Assembly (NCBI GenBank): GCA_026417275.1
Contig: JAOADO010000003.1
Location: 1 to 62,930, forward strand
DNA from: Verrucomicrobiia bacterium
Lineage (GTDB): Bacteria; Verrucomicrobiota; Verrucomicrobiae; Limisphaerales; JAKPVM01
Reading direction: 5' to 3'
DNA length: 62,930 nt
Below are positions 34,982-44,571 of the stretch, one piece after another (positions within the stretch are counted from its first letter, which is position 1; each line of letters begins with the position of its first letter). The notes below the pieces were generated by a model. The model was not told the DNA's origin, made no database searches, and saw nothing but the letters and a program-made list of their open reading frames with translations. The translations under genes were made by a program, and so were the position numbers.

Positions 34982-35809
34982 TTATTGATTTGGCTGTTGT
35001 TGCGGTTGGTTTGCGCCCTGATTGGCAGGTTGATTCCCACCACCGCGTTGTCTTCCACCTCTGCCGCCGCCCTGCTGATTAACTGCGCCCTGACCGCCAA
35101 ATTGACCACGTCTGCCCTGACCCATACCCTGTCCGGGAACTCCGCCTCCAGGACCACCAAACCCGCCTGGACCTCCAGGACCAAAGCCTGCTCCACCGCC
35201 AAATCCGCCTGGACCACCACCAAACCCGCCAGGTCCGCCTCCGCCAGGTCCGCCAAACCCACCAAAGCCTCTCCCGCCAAACCCGGCTCCAGTCAACAGA
35301 TTGGAAATAAACGGAGAATCTTTAATCTCTTGTTTTTGTTCCGGTGTCAATGTTGGCGCCACGGCAGAAACGGCTTTTGCTCTTAACATGGTGAGCTCGG
35401 TCTGCAGTTTTGCCACCGCTTCTGCTTTTTGCCTTGTTGTTTGTTCGTCGTATTTTTCAGCAAGAACTGCGTCCACCAATTCCTGCTGAGCAACACGCAG
35501 TTTTTCCATTATCTCGCGCATCTGAGGAGCAACCGCCTGCAAACCGTCAAAAAGCAACTGCCGCTGGTTGTCATCAAGATTAAGACCACCAAAGAACCTC
35601 CCACCCCGTGGACCACCTTGTTGTTGATTCGGTCCGCCCGGTTGATTAGGAGCGCCCGGTTGATTCGGCCCGCCCGGTTGTTGAGCCGGTGGGGGGGGCG
35701 GGGCAGGTTGCGCCGATTGTTGGTCTTGTCCAATAGAGTTCAACCCGGCTATTAGAATTCCAGCCATCAGGGTTGCGCTCAATTTTGTATATTTGTTGGT
35801 CGTTTTCAT
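34982..35809 (-). CDS. Secreted Spy-like protein with Pro- and Gly-rich low-complexity ends
   Basis: The 275-residue protein has a Sec signal peptide (to about residue 28). A Pro/Gln/Gly region follows with repeated QPGGPNQ units, then a helical LTxxQ-type core (residues 75-165, ending TLTPEQKQEIKDS). The last 100 residues are almost only Gly, Phe, Pro and Gln (repeated GGPGGFGG). It looks like a Spy-family chaperone core between disordered tails. Its minus strand position just upstream of the sigma operon, past a strong terminator, suggests separate transcription. Confidence 0.8.
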   Translation of the reverse strand: MKTTNKYTKLSATLMAGILIAGLNSIGQDQQSAQPAPPPPPAQQPGGPNQPGAPNQPGGPNQQQGGPRGGRFFGGLNLDDNQRQLLFDGLQAVAPQMREIMEKLRVAQQELVDAVLAEKYDEQTTRQKAEAVAKLQTELTMLRAKAVSAVAPTLTPEQKQEIKDSPFISNLLTGAGFGGRGFGGFGGPGGGGPGGFGGGPGGFGGGAGFGPGGPGGFGGPGGGVPGQGMGQGRRGQFGGQGAVNQQGGGRGGRQRGGGNQPANQGANQPQQQPNQ

Positions 35810-35816
35810 TATTAGA

Positions 35817-36209
35817 TTATTTGATTGGGCTTTTATTATTGGTTGACTCTAATGTTCTTAAAGCATTTGTAACTGCGGAAAGCCTTTCATCGAGTTTTTT
35901 AAGCATTTGCTCCATCTTTTCCAGCCGTCGCGCCTCTTCGTCGGTAATAGTGCCTTTGTGTTTTTTATTCTGCAAATCGCTAAGCCCTTGCTCCATCTTA
36001 AGTCGCCATTCTCGCATTTTTCTGAATTTTTCTTCCGCAGAAAGATTGCGCCAGTTTTCCTCTATTTTTAAAAACCTCATCCATCCGGGTTGTCGTTCGG
36101 TGCGCGGCGGCGGACAATTTGTGTTTGTATATTCACCGCTTTTAATCGCCTGCGCTCCAAGCAATACCATCAATGTAATTACTGAATATGTCCTAAAACC
36201 TGAAATCAT
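35817..36209 (-). CDS. Secreted helical protein, possible Spy/CpxP relative
   Basis: The 130-residue protein begins with a signal peptide (MISGFRTYSVITLMVLLGAQA). The mature part has Trp-rich helices (PGWMRFLKIEENWRNLSAEEK) and long charged helices (ITDEEARRLEKMEQMLKKLDE). Length and helix content resemble CpxP/Spy but no LTxxQ motif is clean. The gene stop lies eight bases before the start of the next minus-strand gene, so the pair is likely one operon. Confidence 0.7.
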   Translation of the reverse strand: MISGFRTYSVITLMVLLGAQAIKSGEYTNTNCPPPRTERQPGWMRFLKIEENWRNLSAEEKFRKMREWRLKMEQGLSDLQNKKHKGTITDEEARRLEKMEQMLKKLDERLSAVTNALRTLESTNNKSPIK

Positions 36210-36306
36210 TCAGTTAATTGTTTCTATTAGATTTTGACGAACAAAGGTAACCAAAGGTTACATAAATTCAACTTTTGGCGCTTGATATCGTAGTTTATTG
36301 CTTATC

Positions 36307-36555
36307 TCATTTCTTTAGACCAAGCGCTTTTTCAAGTTCGTCTGAAAAAATCCTGATTTCATTAATTATCCTGTCGGGTTGTTCTTTAAACGTGGGTAGC
36401 ATGCGCGGGAGCGACGAAGGATTGATTTTAAGAACTTCAGACGCCGCTACAATAAGAGAGAGATAATTGTTCACGTTATGCCGCATCGTCGAAAGTTTGT
36501 TGTTTAACTCTCGAACCTGTTCAGCCGTTAATATTACTACATCAGATGATGGCAT
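36307..36555 (-). CDS. Stand-alone histidine-kinase dimerisation-like protein
   Basis: The ATG at 36555, preceded by CAGG at suitable distance, is preferred over a TTG 27 bases upstream, giving 82 residues. The core LNNKLSTMRHNVNNYLSLI aligns by eye with the phosphoacceptor helix of the two hybrid kinases in this window (AHDFNN followed by hydrophobics): His, then Asn-x-Asn-Asn. There is no ATPase or receiver domain. It may be a phosphotransfer protein or a dimerisation partner of kinases. Function is inferred only. Confidence 0.65.
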   Translation of the reverse strand: MPSSDVVILTAEQVRELNNKLSTMRHNVNNYLSLIVAASEVLKINPSSLPRMLPTFKEQPDRIINEIRIFSDELEKALGLKK

Positions 36556-36842
36556 AGAATTAACCTGATAGAATTTAATCAAAATTGCAAGTTTTTCATG
36601 CTTGTAAAATCAAATTTATAATATCGCCGAAGTACTTTAAATTCAAAGAATAAAGAATTTAGAATAGTACGCTCAGGATTATATGTTTTTTTAAATAAAT
36701 TCGTAACACATTGAATATAAGCATGTTTTGATTAAAATTACGCTGTGGCGTGCATTTTCAATTCCATCCATGAGATTAATTCAACGATTTTCTCGACATT
36801 TTTCCGCGTTTTAGAACAATAAGTGGTTAAATTTAATGGAAC

Positions 36843-38249
36843 ATGGAATCTGATTCGCAAAAAGCGAAATTTTTTCGTCAGAGCGGATGGATGGTAATCT
36901 GCACGTTCCTTGGGGGCGCATGCATGTTTGCCGTTCATTTTTTTGCGCCGTTTCTTGGCGATACTGAATATGGACTGCTGGGAACGTTGCTTGCGATGAT
37001 GAACGTTATGATGATTCCTGCCCTTGGACTTCAGACTACCCTTGCCCAGGAAGCCGCCGCTTCAATCACAGATGCAGACAGAGCAAAATTTTCTGGAACA
37101 GTGCGGGGGTTGTTGTTCTGGACTTTAATGCTCTGGTTGAGCATGGCGATTTTTATTTTAATTTTTCAAAAGCATTTTTTAGAAACCCTTACCATTTCAA
37201 ATCCAATCGCCCTCTGGTTGGTAGTATTAATCGGGCTTGGATTACTCTGGCAACCGATTATCCAGGGCGTTTTGCAAGGGGTGCAAAATTTTCTCTGGCT
37301 TGGATGGGTTCTGATAATCAACGGAGCAGGAAGGCTCATCGCTGCGGCTTTATTATTGTTGATTATCTGGAAAATGCTGGGACAAATTTCATTCGTTTCG
37401 GAAACCACGGTTTATCTTAAACTTTACAACCTGTTTTATTGCAAAGCATTGGGTGCAATTGCCGGCGCACTTATCGGCATTGCCTCCGCAATTATCGTTG
37501 GACTTTATCAGATACGAAGCATCTGGCTGGCAAAACATCATCTTCCTTTTGAGTGGAAAAAGTGGTTAACGCGTTTGATTCCACTTACGGTTGGACTTGG
37601 AACTTTTCAGTTCATTTTCAGCATTGATATGATAATCGTCAGGGCATTATACGGGGAACAGCAAACCGGTTTTTATTCTGCTTCCGGAATGATTGGCAGA
37701 GGATTGGTTATGTTCACAGCACCGCTGGCGGCTGTTATGTTTCCCAAAATTGTCCAGAGCGCCGTTCAAAAGCGCAAAACAAATGTGCTTTTCCTTACAC
37801 TCATTTCCACGGCAATTCTTGGCACGATTGCCGCAGGATTTTGTACTCTGATTTCAAAAATTTTGATACTCTCGGTTTCTCAACCGTCTGCTGTTCAGTG
37901 GTTTATGCCGTATTCGCTTCTAAATGGACTCCAGAAACATTCCGAAGCGGTAACCTCGGTGGGGACGATGATTCCATGGTTTGTGTGGTGCATGTTGCCG
38001 CTTGCCGTGGCAAATGTGCTTTTAAATAATCTCCTTGCGCGAATGGACTATCGGGTGGTGCCATATTTAGTCCTCGTCGTTGGCGTTTATGCAAATGCCG
38101 CAATCTGCTTTGGAACCTCGTTTGTTCGTGTTATCCAGATTCTCGGGGTGTTCAATCTAATTTATCTTGGCGTGTTGCTCTTATTCACAAAACTCTATTC
38201 CAGAACCGATGTTCAGGGCAACGAAACGACTGTTCCAGCGATATCGTAA
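36843..38249 (+). CDS. Polysaccharide flippase (MOP superfamily)
   Basis: The 468-residue protein has about 12 to 14 predicted transmembrane helices, a short cytoplasmic N-terminus and the SGWMVICTFLGG first helix typical of Wzx/oligosaccharide flippases. FSIDMIIVRALYGEQQTGFYS matches the seventh-helix region of the family. It should move lipid-linked sugar across the inner membrane. A glycosyltransferase gene converges one base away, consistent with an envelope glycan role, though no full biosynthesis locus is present. Confidence 0.85.
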   Translation: MESDSQKAKFFRQSGWMVICTFLGGACMFAVHFFAPFLGDTEYGLLGTLLAMMNVMMIPALGLQTTLAQEAAASITDADRAKFSGTVRGLLFWTLMLWLSMAIFILIFQKHFLETLTISNPIALWLVVLIGLGLLWQPIIQGVLQGVQNFLWLGWVLIINGAGRLIAAALLLLIIWKMLGQISFVSETTVYLKLYNLFYCKALGAIAGALIGIASAIIVGLYQIRSIWLAKHHLPFEWKKWLTRLIPLTVGLGTFQFIFSIDMIIVRALYGEQQTGFYSASGMIGRGLVMFTAPLAAVMFPKIVQSAVQKRKTNVLFLTLISTAILGTIAAGFCTLISKILILSVSQPSAVQWFMPYSLLNGLQKHSEAVTSVGTMIPWFVWCMLPLAVANVLLNNLLARMDYRVVPYLVLVVGVYANAAICFGTSFVRVIQILGVFNLIYLGVLLLFTKLYSRTDVQGNETTVPAIS

Positions 38250-38250
38250 A

Positions 38251-39081
38251 TTACTGTTTTTGAGGCACCGGGTTTTTATTGTTTGCCTGACGCGGGATTG
38301 GGGCGCGCAATTTCGTGTAAATCCAGACTTCCAGTGGTCTTAAAGGGGTTAAATATTTGTAGAACGGCGAATAAATCAAGCGCAGTCTAATAACTGAAAG
38401 AAGCATTACCAGCGATGTGCGGAAGAGGTTGACTTTTGAACCCGCTTTATCTGTCCATTCGGTTGGACATTCAAATATTTTAAATCCTTCGCGCTTAAGA
38501 GCATAGAGCAGGTTAATGTCGAACGCCATGTCGGCAATTGTTAGGGAGGAATATATCTTCTGGACTGCCTCTTTCCGCATAACCTTGGCTCCGCATTGGG
38601 TATCATGAATGTCCATTCTAAACAATAATTGCACGATTGTATGAAAAACACGGCTGGCGAACTGGCGTCTGCGGTTTTGTGCTTGATGTAGAACGGCTCC
38701 TTTTATCCAGCGCGAGCCAATCACGCAATCTGCTTTGTCGCAATGCCTTATAAGGTCGTGAAAAGCAACCGGGTTTGTGGCTCCGTCGGCATCCACGTAA
38801 CCAATCAAATCCGCTTCCGTCGCCAGTTTTAATCCTTCAATTAAAGCGCCGCCTTTGCCGATGGGGTCTTTAATTTCAATGTGTTTGATGCAGTCGTATT
38901 CTTTCTCGACCCTCTGGACAACGCCAAGCGTGTTATCCCTGCATCCGTTTAAAACCACAACGAGTTTAAATTTTCCACCATATTTCTTTGTAAAATATTC
39001 CCCATATTCCCGCAGAACGGGTTCTATCCGCTTCTCTTCATTGTATGCCGGTATCAACAGTAATACGCTTGGTTCGTTCAC
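38251..39081 (-). CDS. Family 2 glycosyltransferase (dolichyl/polyprenyl-phosphate type)
   Basis: The 276-residue GT-A enzyme starts at a GTG and opens with LLLIPAYNEEKRI. The nucleotide-sugar metal site is YVDADGATN, and TQCGAKVMRK marks the dolichyl-phosphate glucosyltransferase-like subgroup. It lacks C-terminal membrane helices. It likely transfers a hexose to a polyprenyl phosphate carrier in envelope glycan synthesis. It converges with the flippase gene. Confidence 0.9.
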   Translation of the reverse strand: MNEPSVLLLIPAYNEEKRIEPVLREYGEYFTKKYGGKFKLVVVLNGCRDNTLGVVQRVEKEYDCIKHIEIKDPIGKGGALIEGLKLATEADLIGYVDADGATNPVAFHDLIRHCDKADCVIGSRWIKGAVLHQAQNRRRQFASRVFHTIVQLLFRMDIHDTQCGAKVMRKEAVQKIYSSLTIADMAFDINLLYALKREGFKIFECPTEWTDKAGSKVNLFRTSLVMLLSVIRLRLIYSPFYKYLTPLRPLEVWIYTKLRAPIPRQANNKNPVPQKQ

Positions 39082-39250
39082 GGGGATATTTTTACCACAC
39101 CAGATTATATCTGTCTATGCAGACAATTAAAACAGAGAATGCGAGGGGAGCACCCGATATAATTTTATTATATTCATAAAAAAATATAATTGATTATTGT
39201 TTGCCACATCCGTAATAATCCGTGGTAAAGCCTTAGATGAAAAAATAAAG

Positions 39251-41686
39251 ATGAAATGGTTTGGACATCAAAATATCCCAAACAAATTAATAGCAATTTG
39301 TCTAGCAACTATTTTATTTATTCTTGTTGTGGCATCCTGTGGTTTTCTATTCCATGAATACATTTCTTATCGTTCTGAGGTTAAAAACAAATATACCGAA
39401 CTTGCAAAATTCATTGGCCGGGCGTGTTCTCAAGCCCTTAAAAATGAAGATGTTATCTTAGCCAATAAATTTCTTTCTGGATTAGAGGTCAATTCTAATA
39501 TTCTCGCTGTATGCATTTATGACCGTTATGGACACGGTTTTGCGGGGCATTTGCGCAAAGATGCCTATAATTTTGAATTTCCAAGAGTTCAACTTGAAGG
39601 GGTATGGTTAAAAGACAACCAGATTGAGGTTTTTAGAAGAATCACCGCAGAAGGCGAGTTCATAGGAACGGTTTATTTAAAGGCAGAATTTGTCCCATTT
39701 ATAAAGAGATTGTGGGAATACGCGGGTATAATTTTGGTTGCAGTCGCAATTTCAACCTTAGTATCCATTATTTCAGCCATATGGATATATTCCTCCATAT
39801 CAAAACCCATTAAACGACTTTCATCCGCGGTTAAAAAAGTGGCGGATGAAGACGATTTTACTGTTAGACTTCATAAAGATAGCAATGATGAAATAGGGGC
39901 TCTTTTTGAAAGTTTCAATTGGATGCTTGAACAAATTAAACAAAGAGAGGACAAACTTAAAAATGTTCAAAAGGATTTAGAAAAGCGCGTGTCGGAGAGG
40001 ACTGAAGAGCTTGTAAAAATCAATGAACAATTAAAAATAGAAATAACTGAACGGAAGAAAGCGGAGGAATCTCTTAAAAATTCTCAGCAAAAACTGATTT
40101 TGCATATTCAACAAACGCCGCTCGGAGTCATAGATTGGACGCTTGACCAACGGGCGATAAACTGGAATCCCGCGGCAGAAAAAATTTTTGGCTATAAAGA
40201 ATCCGAGGTTATTGGTAAGACAGTTTTTGATTTAATTGTTCCAGATTCTCATCGGAATGAATACATGGCTTTATGGGATGCGCTCTTAAACCGGAGTGGG
40301 GGCAATCATGCAATCATAAAAAGCAAGACTAAATCCGGTAAAATAATCACATGTGAATGGTTTAATACGCTGTTAACAAGCCGCGACGGCAGAGCCATAG
40401 GGGTTGCGTCTCTTGTAATGGATATTACACATGAAATTGAATCGCAGTTGGAGTTGCGCAAATATGAAGAACAGACGCGAAAAACCGAAAAAATGCACGC
40501 GCTTGGACAACTTGCCGCGGGGATAGCGCATGATTTTAACAACATGCTTACGATTATTCAGGGACACGTGGGCATGTTGTTGTCAAAGTCGGATGCAGAT
40601 ACTCCAGCTCGAGAAGCTTTAAAGCGCATCTATGATGCAAGCGCTCATGCGGCAAACCTCGTAAAACAACTTCTCACTCTTGGCAGAAAGGCGGAATTTA
40701 AACCATCTTTGGTGGATTTAAATGAAGTCGTCGTGAAATTTTATCAACTGATAAGCCGAGCTCTCGGTGAAAATATAAAAACAACAATCGAAGCCCACAA
40801 AGAGCAATTGCCGTCGCGTTGCGATTCGACATTGATTGAACAGTTGATTTTAAATATGTGTTTGAACGCAAGGGATGCGATGCCAGATGGCGGGAAACTT
40901 CTAATCAAAACCGAAAAAGTCACCATCCAGGATTCACAGAGCGCTAAAAATCCCGAAGCCAAGCCTGGAAATTATGCGTGTTTGATTGTTTCCGATACAG
41001 GCATTGGGATGGATGAGAGCATGAGACAACGAATTTTTGAGCCATTTTTCTCTTCAAAAGAGCCCGGCAAAGGAACTGGCCTGGGATTGGCAATGGTTTA
41101 TGGAATTGTAAAACAGCACAACGGATGGATTGAAGTTGAGTCCCAACCCGGCAAAGGAACGACTTTTAAAATCTATTTTCCTCTGGAATCAGACAATGTT
41201 GCCTTAAAACAACCTGAGAGCGCAATAAAGGCGCCGTTTGAAGAATTGCGTGGTCAGGAAACTGTCCTCGTTGTGGAAGACGAGCCTTCTTTGCGGGATA
41301 TGGTGTGCGGGATATTAAAACATTATGGATATAAAATTGTTGGCGCATTTAGCGGAACTGAGGCGCTTAAAATTTGTGAAGACTCAAATCTACATTTTGA
41401 TTTATTGCTTTCAGACATGGTTTTACCGGATGGCATTAGCGGACGAGAACTAGCGAGAAGATTAAAATCAAGATATTCCAATTTAAAAGTTATAATTACA
41501 AGCGGATACAGCGTGGACCCACAAATTAACAAATTCGAATACCAGGACGGGGTCGTTTTCTTGCCCAAACCATATCATCCTGTAACCCTTCTGAGAACAG
41601 TTAGATACATTCTGGATGAAAAGAACGCCAAAAAAACCGTCGAATCCACCGAAAATATTGAGAATATCCAGTGTGTTCAAAATTGA
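39251..41686 (+). CDS. Membrane hybrid sensor histidine kinase
   Basis: ATG 39251 is chosen; a TTG at 39197 would add 18 implausible residues. The 811-residue protein has a first transmembrane helix (about 14-32), a periplasmic sensor of about 130 residues, a second helix, HAMP, coiled coil, PAS domain, dimerisation helix with His427 in IAHDFNN, ATPase domain ([26 protein letters not shown]) and a C-terminal receiver with Asp722 in [10 protein letters not shown]. The signal and output are unknown; no regulator gene is adjacent. Confidence 0.94.
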   Translation: MKWFGHQNIPNKLIAICLATILFILVVASCGFLFHEYISYRSEVKNKYTELAKFIGRACSQALKNEDVILANKFLSGLEVNSNILAVCIYDRYGHGFAGHLRKDAYNFEFPRVQLEGVWLKDNQIEVFRRITAEGEFIGTVYLKAEFVPFIKRLWEYAGIILVAVAISTLVSIISAIWIYSSISKPIKRLSSAVKKVADEDDFTVRLHKDSNDEIGALFESFNWMLEQIKQREDKLKNVQKDLEKRVSERTEELVKINEQLKIEITERKKAEESLKNSQQKLILHIQQTPLGVIDWTLDQRAINWNPAAEKIFGYKESEVIGKTVFDLIVPDSHRNEYMALWDALLNRSGGNHAIIKSKTKSGKIITCEWFNTLLTSRDGRAIGVASLVMDITHEIESQLELRKYEEQTRKTEKMHALGQLAAGIAHDFNNMLTIIQGHVGMLLSKSDADTPAREALKRIYDASAHAANLVKQLLTLGRKAEFKPSLVDLNEVVVKFYQLISRALGENIKTTIEAHKEQLPSRCDSTLIEQLILNMCLNARDAMPDGGKLLIKTEKVTIQDSQSAKNPEAKPGNYACLIVSDTGIGMDESMRQRIFEPFFSSKEPGKGTGLGLAMVYGIVKQHNGWIEVESQPGKGTTFKIYFPLESDNVALKQPESAIKAPFEELRGQETVLVVEDEPSLRDMVCGILKHYGYKIVGAFSGTEALKICEDSNLHFDLLLSDMVLPDGISGRELARRLKSRYSNLKVIITSGYSVDPQINKFEYQDGVVFLPKPYHPVTLLRTVRYILDEKNAKKTVESTENIENIQCVQN

Positions 41687-41744
41687 TTGATAATCATTTT
41701 TAATCTCGTTCAGAGGTTAACGCTTTTGTAATGAAAAATATAGT

Positions 41745-41773
41745 TTGACCGCAAAAAAAGCATGGTATTTAAT
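41745..41773 (+). promoter_or_regulatory. Candidate promoter giving a near-leaderless transcript
   Basis: TTGACC (41745-41750) and TTTAAT (41768-41773) are separated by exactly 17 bases. Transcription would start near 41780, two bases before the ATG at 41782, and no Shine-Dalgarno precedes that ATG. Confidence 0.35.
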
Positions 41774-41781
41774 TGACTTTC

Positions 41782-42639
41782 ATGAAAACAAATCACATTA
41801 CACGGCGCGGGTTCATTGAAAAAACTTTTTTAACCATTGCGGCGGCTTATTCTGCAACAAATATGAAAGCCCAGGAATACGGAGGAAACAAAATCCCGAT
41901 TGGCGTTCAGTTGTATTCTGTCAGGACTGAATGCGAAAAAGACCTTCCAGGCACCATCAAGTCTGTGGCAAAAATTGGCTATAAAGGCGTTGAATTTGCC
42001 GGGTATTATGGAAGAGACGCCAGAACTTTAAAGAGCATTCTCGATGATAATGGTTTGAAGTGCTGCGGAACGCACATCGGAATTGATACACTGCTCGGGG
42101 ATAATTTGATGAAAACTGTGGAATTTAATAAAATTCTGGGAAACAAGTATCTAATTGTTCCTGGATTGCCGCAAAAATATACAAGCAGTAAAAAGGCGTG
42201 GCAGGAAACAGCAGACCTGTTCACAGAGATTTCTGATAAACTAAAACCGCATGGCATGCTAGTTGGTTATCACAATCATTCGGCGGAATTTAAACCCCTG
42301 GAAGGCGAGATGCCATGGGATACATTTTTCAGCCGTGTTTCGAAAAATGTTGTAATGCAGTTTGATACCGGAAACGCCATGCACGGCGGCGGTGAGGCTG
42401 TGTCATTTTTAAAGAAATATCCAGGACGGGCAATCACTGTGCATATAAAACCGTTTGCCAAAGACAATCCCAAAGCCTTGATTGGCGAAGATGAACTCCC
42501 GTGGAAAGAAATATTCCGTCTCTGCGAAACAACAGGGAAAACGGAGTGGTATATCGTTGAATATGAATCTGATGCTTTTCCACCTCTTGTCAACATCCAG
42601 AAATGCCTGGAGACATTGAAAAAATGGGGGAAATGCTGA
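41782..42639 (+). CDS. Tat-leader sugar phosphate isomerase/epimerase-like TIM barrel
   Basis: ATG 41782 is preferred to a TTG three codons upstream. The 285-residue protein has a Tat leader (ITRRGFIEKTF) and a xylose isomerase-like TIM barrel with GVQLYSVRTECEKD at the first strand, LVGYHNHSAEF with metal-binding His, and WYIVEYES near the end with Glu. Such exported barrels act on sugars or inositols; the substrate is unknown. A terminator follows. Confidence 0.9.
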   Translation: MKTNHITRRGFIEKTFLTIAAAYSATNMKAQEYGGNKIPIGVQLYSVRTECEKDLPGTIKSVAKIGYKGVEFAGYYGRDARTLKSILDDNGLKCCGTHIGIDTLLGDNLMKTVEFNKILGNKYLIVPGLPQKYTSSKKAWQETADLFTEISDKLKPHGMLVGYHNHSAEFKPLEGEMPWDTFFSRVSKNVVMQFDTGNAMHGGGEAVSFLKKYPGRAITVHIKPFAKDNPKALIGEDELPWKEIFRLCETTGKTEWYIVEYESDAFPPLVNIQKCLETLKKWGKC

Positions 42640-42696
42640 AATAAATATCATTTGAATTATGTTCAACAGATAATATAAACGCTCAACTAATTGATG

Positions 42697-42738
42697 CCCT
42701 GCGATTTGCGTTTTTTTTGAAATTCGCAGGGTTTTTTT
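42697..42738 (+). terminator. Rho-independent terminator after the TIM-barrel gene
   Basis: CCCTGCGA (42697-42704) pairs with TCGCAGGG (42724-42731), and seven T residues follow. The loop is long (19 bases) but A/T-rich and partly self-pairing. Confidence 0.8.
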
Positions 42739-42788
42739 GTCCTCAGGATTAATTTTCCCAGGAATCAAACAACAGGGTAAATGTAAAA

Positions 42789-43718
42789 TTAAAACACAGA
42801 CGGAATTCCTTCGGTTAAAAACTTTACCTTATGCAAAATGCCATGTTTTTGAGCGAGCTCTTTTAATTTTCGCGGCGGACCATCCAGTTCCTCAAAAGCA
42901 AGTTTGAAATGTCCGTAATGCATTGGTATTAAGTAGTTTGCTTTAAGGTCATGAAACGCCTTTATGGCGTCTTCGGCGTTCATATGAACATGACGGAAAG
43001 AATCTGGATGCGATGCGCCGATTGGCAATAAAACTATCTCCGGTTTAAAACGTTTATGAATTTCTTTAAATCCATCGAAATATGCTGTATCGCCGGCATG
43101 GTAGATTATCCTGCCCTGGTGTTCGATTATAAATCCGCCATATCCGCGATGTATATCGCCAATATAACGCGCACCCCAGTGTTTTGAGGGCGTCAGCGTT
43201 ATTTTCCAATTCCCATGTTGCAAAGACTCCCACCATTCAAGTTCAACGACTCTTTTAAAACCCAAACCCTCAGTCAATTTAGCCATTCCCCACGGCACAA
43301 TGCCAAATTTTGGTCTTGGAAGTTTTCTAAGCGTAGGTTTATGAAAGTGGTCGTGATGTCCGTGTGATATTAATATCAGGTCCACATGGGGCAAATCCCT
43401 TAATTTTAAACCAGCATGTTTCAGCCTTTTTATCAAAAACAACCAGTTTGCAAAATTTGGGTCTATTAATACGCTCAAATCTGAGAATTGAATTAAAAAT
43501 GATGCGTGACCTATCCAGGTCAACGACACCTGTCCGGATTTCAATCTCGGGAATTCAGGCTTTTTTTGTTCGCCTATCCTCTCTGTAAAAAGCGATTTAA
43601 CCACCAATTCGTAGAAGAATATTGATGGTTTAAAGTGATTGCTGGGGGTTAATTTTCTAATGGGATTGGGAATTTTTGTCTTCGCAAGCGACAGTATTTT
43701 TTTAACAGTTTTTTTCAT
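42789..43718 (-). CDS. Metallo-beta-lactamase-fold hydrolase (UlaG/NAPE-PLD type)
   Basis: The 309-residue cytoplasmic protein has the metal motifs SHGHHDHFHK, HAGDTAYFDGF, HVHMNAEDA and PMHYGHF, matching the UlaG/NAPE-phospholipase D-like branch of the MBL fold. Members hydrolyse lactones, phosphodiesters or lipid headgroups. No partner gene suggests the substrate. It converges with the TIM-barrel gene. Confidence 0.9.
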   Translation of the reverse strand: MKKTVKKILSLAKTKIPNPIRKLTPSNHFKPSIFFYELVVKSLFTERIGEQKKPEFPRLKSGQVSLTWIGHASFLIQFSDLSVLIDPNFANWLFLIKRLKHAGLKLRDLPHVDLILISHGHHDHFHKPTLRKLPRPKFGIVPWGMAKLTEGLGFKRVVELEWWESLQHGNWKITLTPSKHWGARYIGDIHRGYGGFIIEHQGRIIYHAGDTAYFDGFKEIHKRFKPEIVLLPIGASHPDSFRHVHMNAEDAIKAFHDLKANYLIPMHYGHFKLAFEELDGPPRKLKELAQKHGILHKVKFLTEGIPSVF

Positions 43719-43843
43719 TCATCCATGTTTGCATTATACCGTATATTTCTTAGAAAGCAAATTACAGACCAGCAGGACCTGGCGGAAATTATTTGTTGGT
43801 TTACCAGTCTGCGAATTAGTTGTAAAATGTATAATCATTGAAA

Positions 43844-44557
43844 ATGGGAAAAATAGAAAAAGCCTTTGAAAACCTGTTCAGAGAGTCGCTGATTTTATTG
43901 AACGCCCGCAAAATAGAGAAAGGCTTGCAAATCTTGTTTGATTTATCTCAACGGGATAATCCGTTTGAAATAGCGCCTTCCAGAAAGCCTTTGCTCGATA
44001 CGTATTTTCGAATTAGAAAAAGCGTTAGAAAGTTTAAAAATGTGCTTGAATCTAAAAAAATAGAAGTTCTGGAGAAAGAGAATGACTCAATTAAGTTTGT
44101 TTGCGACGCCGGGCTTGGCGGATTGACTCGATGGTTATGGGCTTGCGGGCATCAGGCTGTCTGGAACCCAGAAATCAGTGATGATGAATTGGTCTTAATG
44201 GCAAAGAACACCTCTTCGATTTTGCTCACTACAGATTCAATGCTTTTTGAAAGGCGGCTTTTGCGCGACAAAATAATTAAAGCCCTCTGGATTCCCCCAA
44301 CAGTCAAACCAAAATATCAATTGCTTCTTGTATTTGATTATTTTGATTTGCATGTTCGCGACCCTCGTTGCATGAAGTGCGGAGGAGTCCTTAAAGAAGT
44401 CCCCAAAGAAATGGTTTTGCATCGAATTCCGCCAAGGACATTGAAGTGGATTAATGAATATTATGTTTGTGTTCGATGCGACTCGCTTTTCTGGCGTGGA
44501 ACGCACTGGAAAAGAATAACTCCGATAATTGATGAATTAAGAAATTCTATGTTTTGA
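43844..44557 (+). CDS. Mut7-C domain protein with zinc ribbon
   Basis: ATG 43844 is used rather than TTG 43838, giving 237 residues. The C-terminal two thirds form a Mut7-C RNase/PIN-like domain: FVCDAGLGGLTRWLWACGH with the first acidic residue, LLTTDSMLFERR with a second, then a zinc ribbon with CMKCGG and CVRCDSLFWRGTHW. The N-terminal 75 residues are helical, basic and unrelated to the usual ubiquitin-like or short N-termini. RNase activity is a family inference. Confidence 0.85.
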   Translation: MGKIEKAFENLFRESLILLNARKIEKGLQILFDLSQRDNPFEIAPSRKPLLDTYFRIRKSVRKFKNVLESKKIEVLEKENDSIKFVCDAGLGGLTRWLWACGHQAVWNPEISDDELVLMAKNTSSILLTTDSMLFERRLLRDKIIKALWIPPTVKPKYQLLLVFDYFDLHVRDPRCMKCGGVLKEVPKEMVLHRIPPRTLKWINEYYVCVRCDSLFWRGTHWKRITPIIDELRNSMF

Positions 44558-44571
44558 ACGTCTTAATTGCG

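Noticed and set aside
35429..35755. Plus-strand frames opposite the Gly-rich Spy-like gene
   Set aside because: Low-complexity shadow of the repeated Pro/Gly codons.
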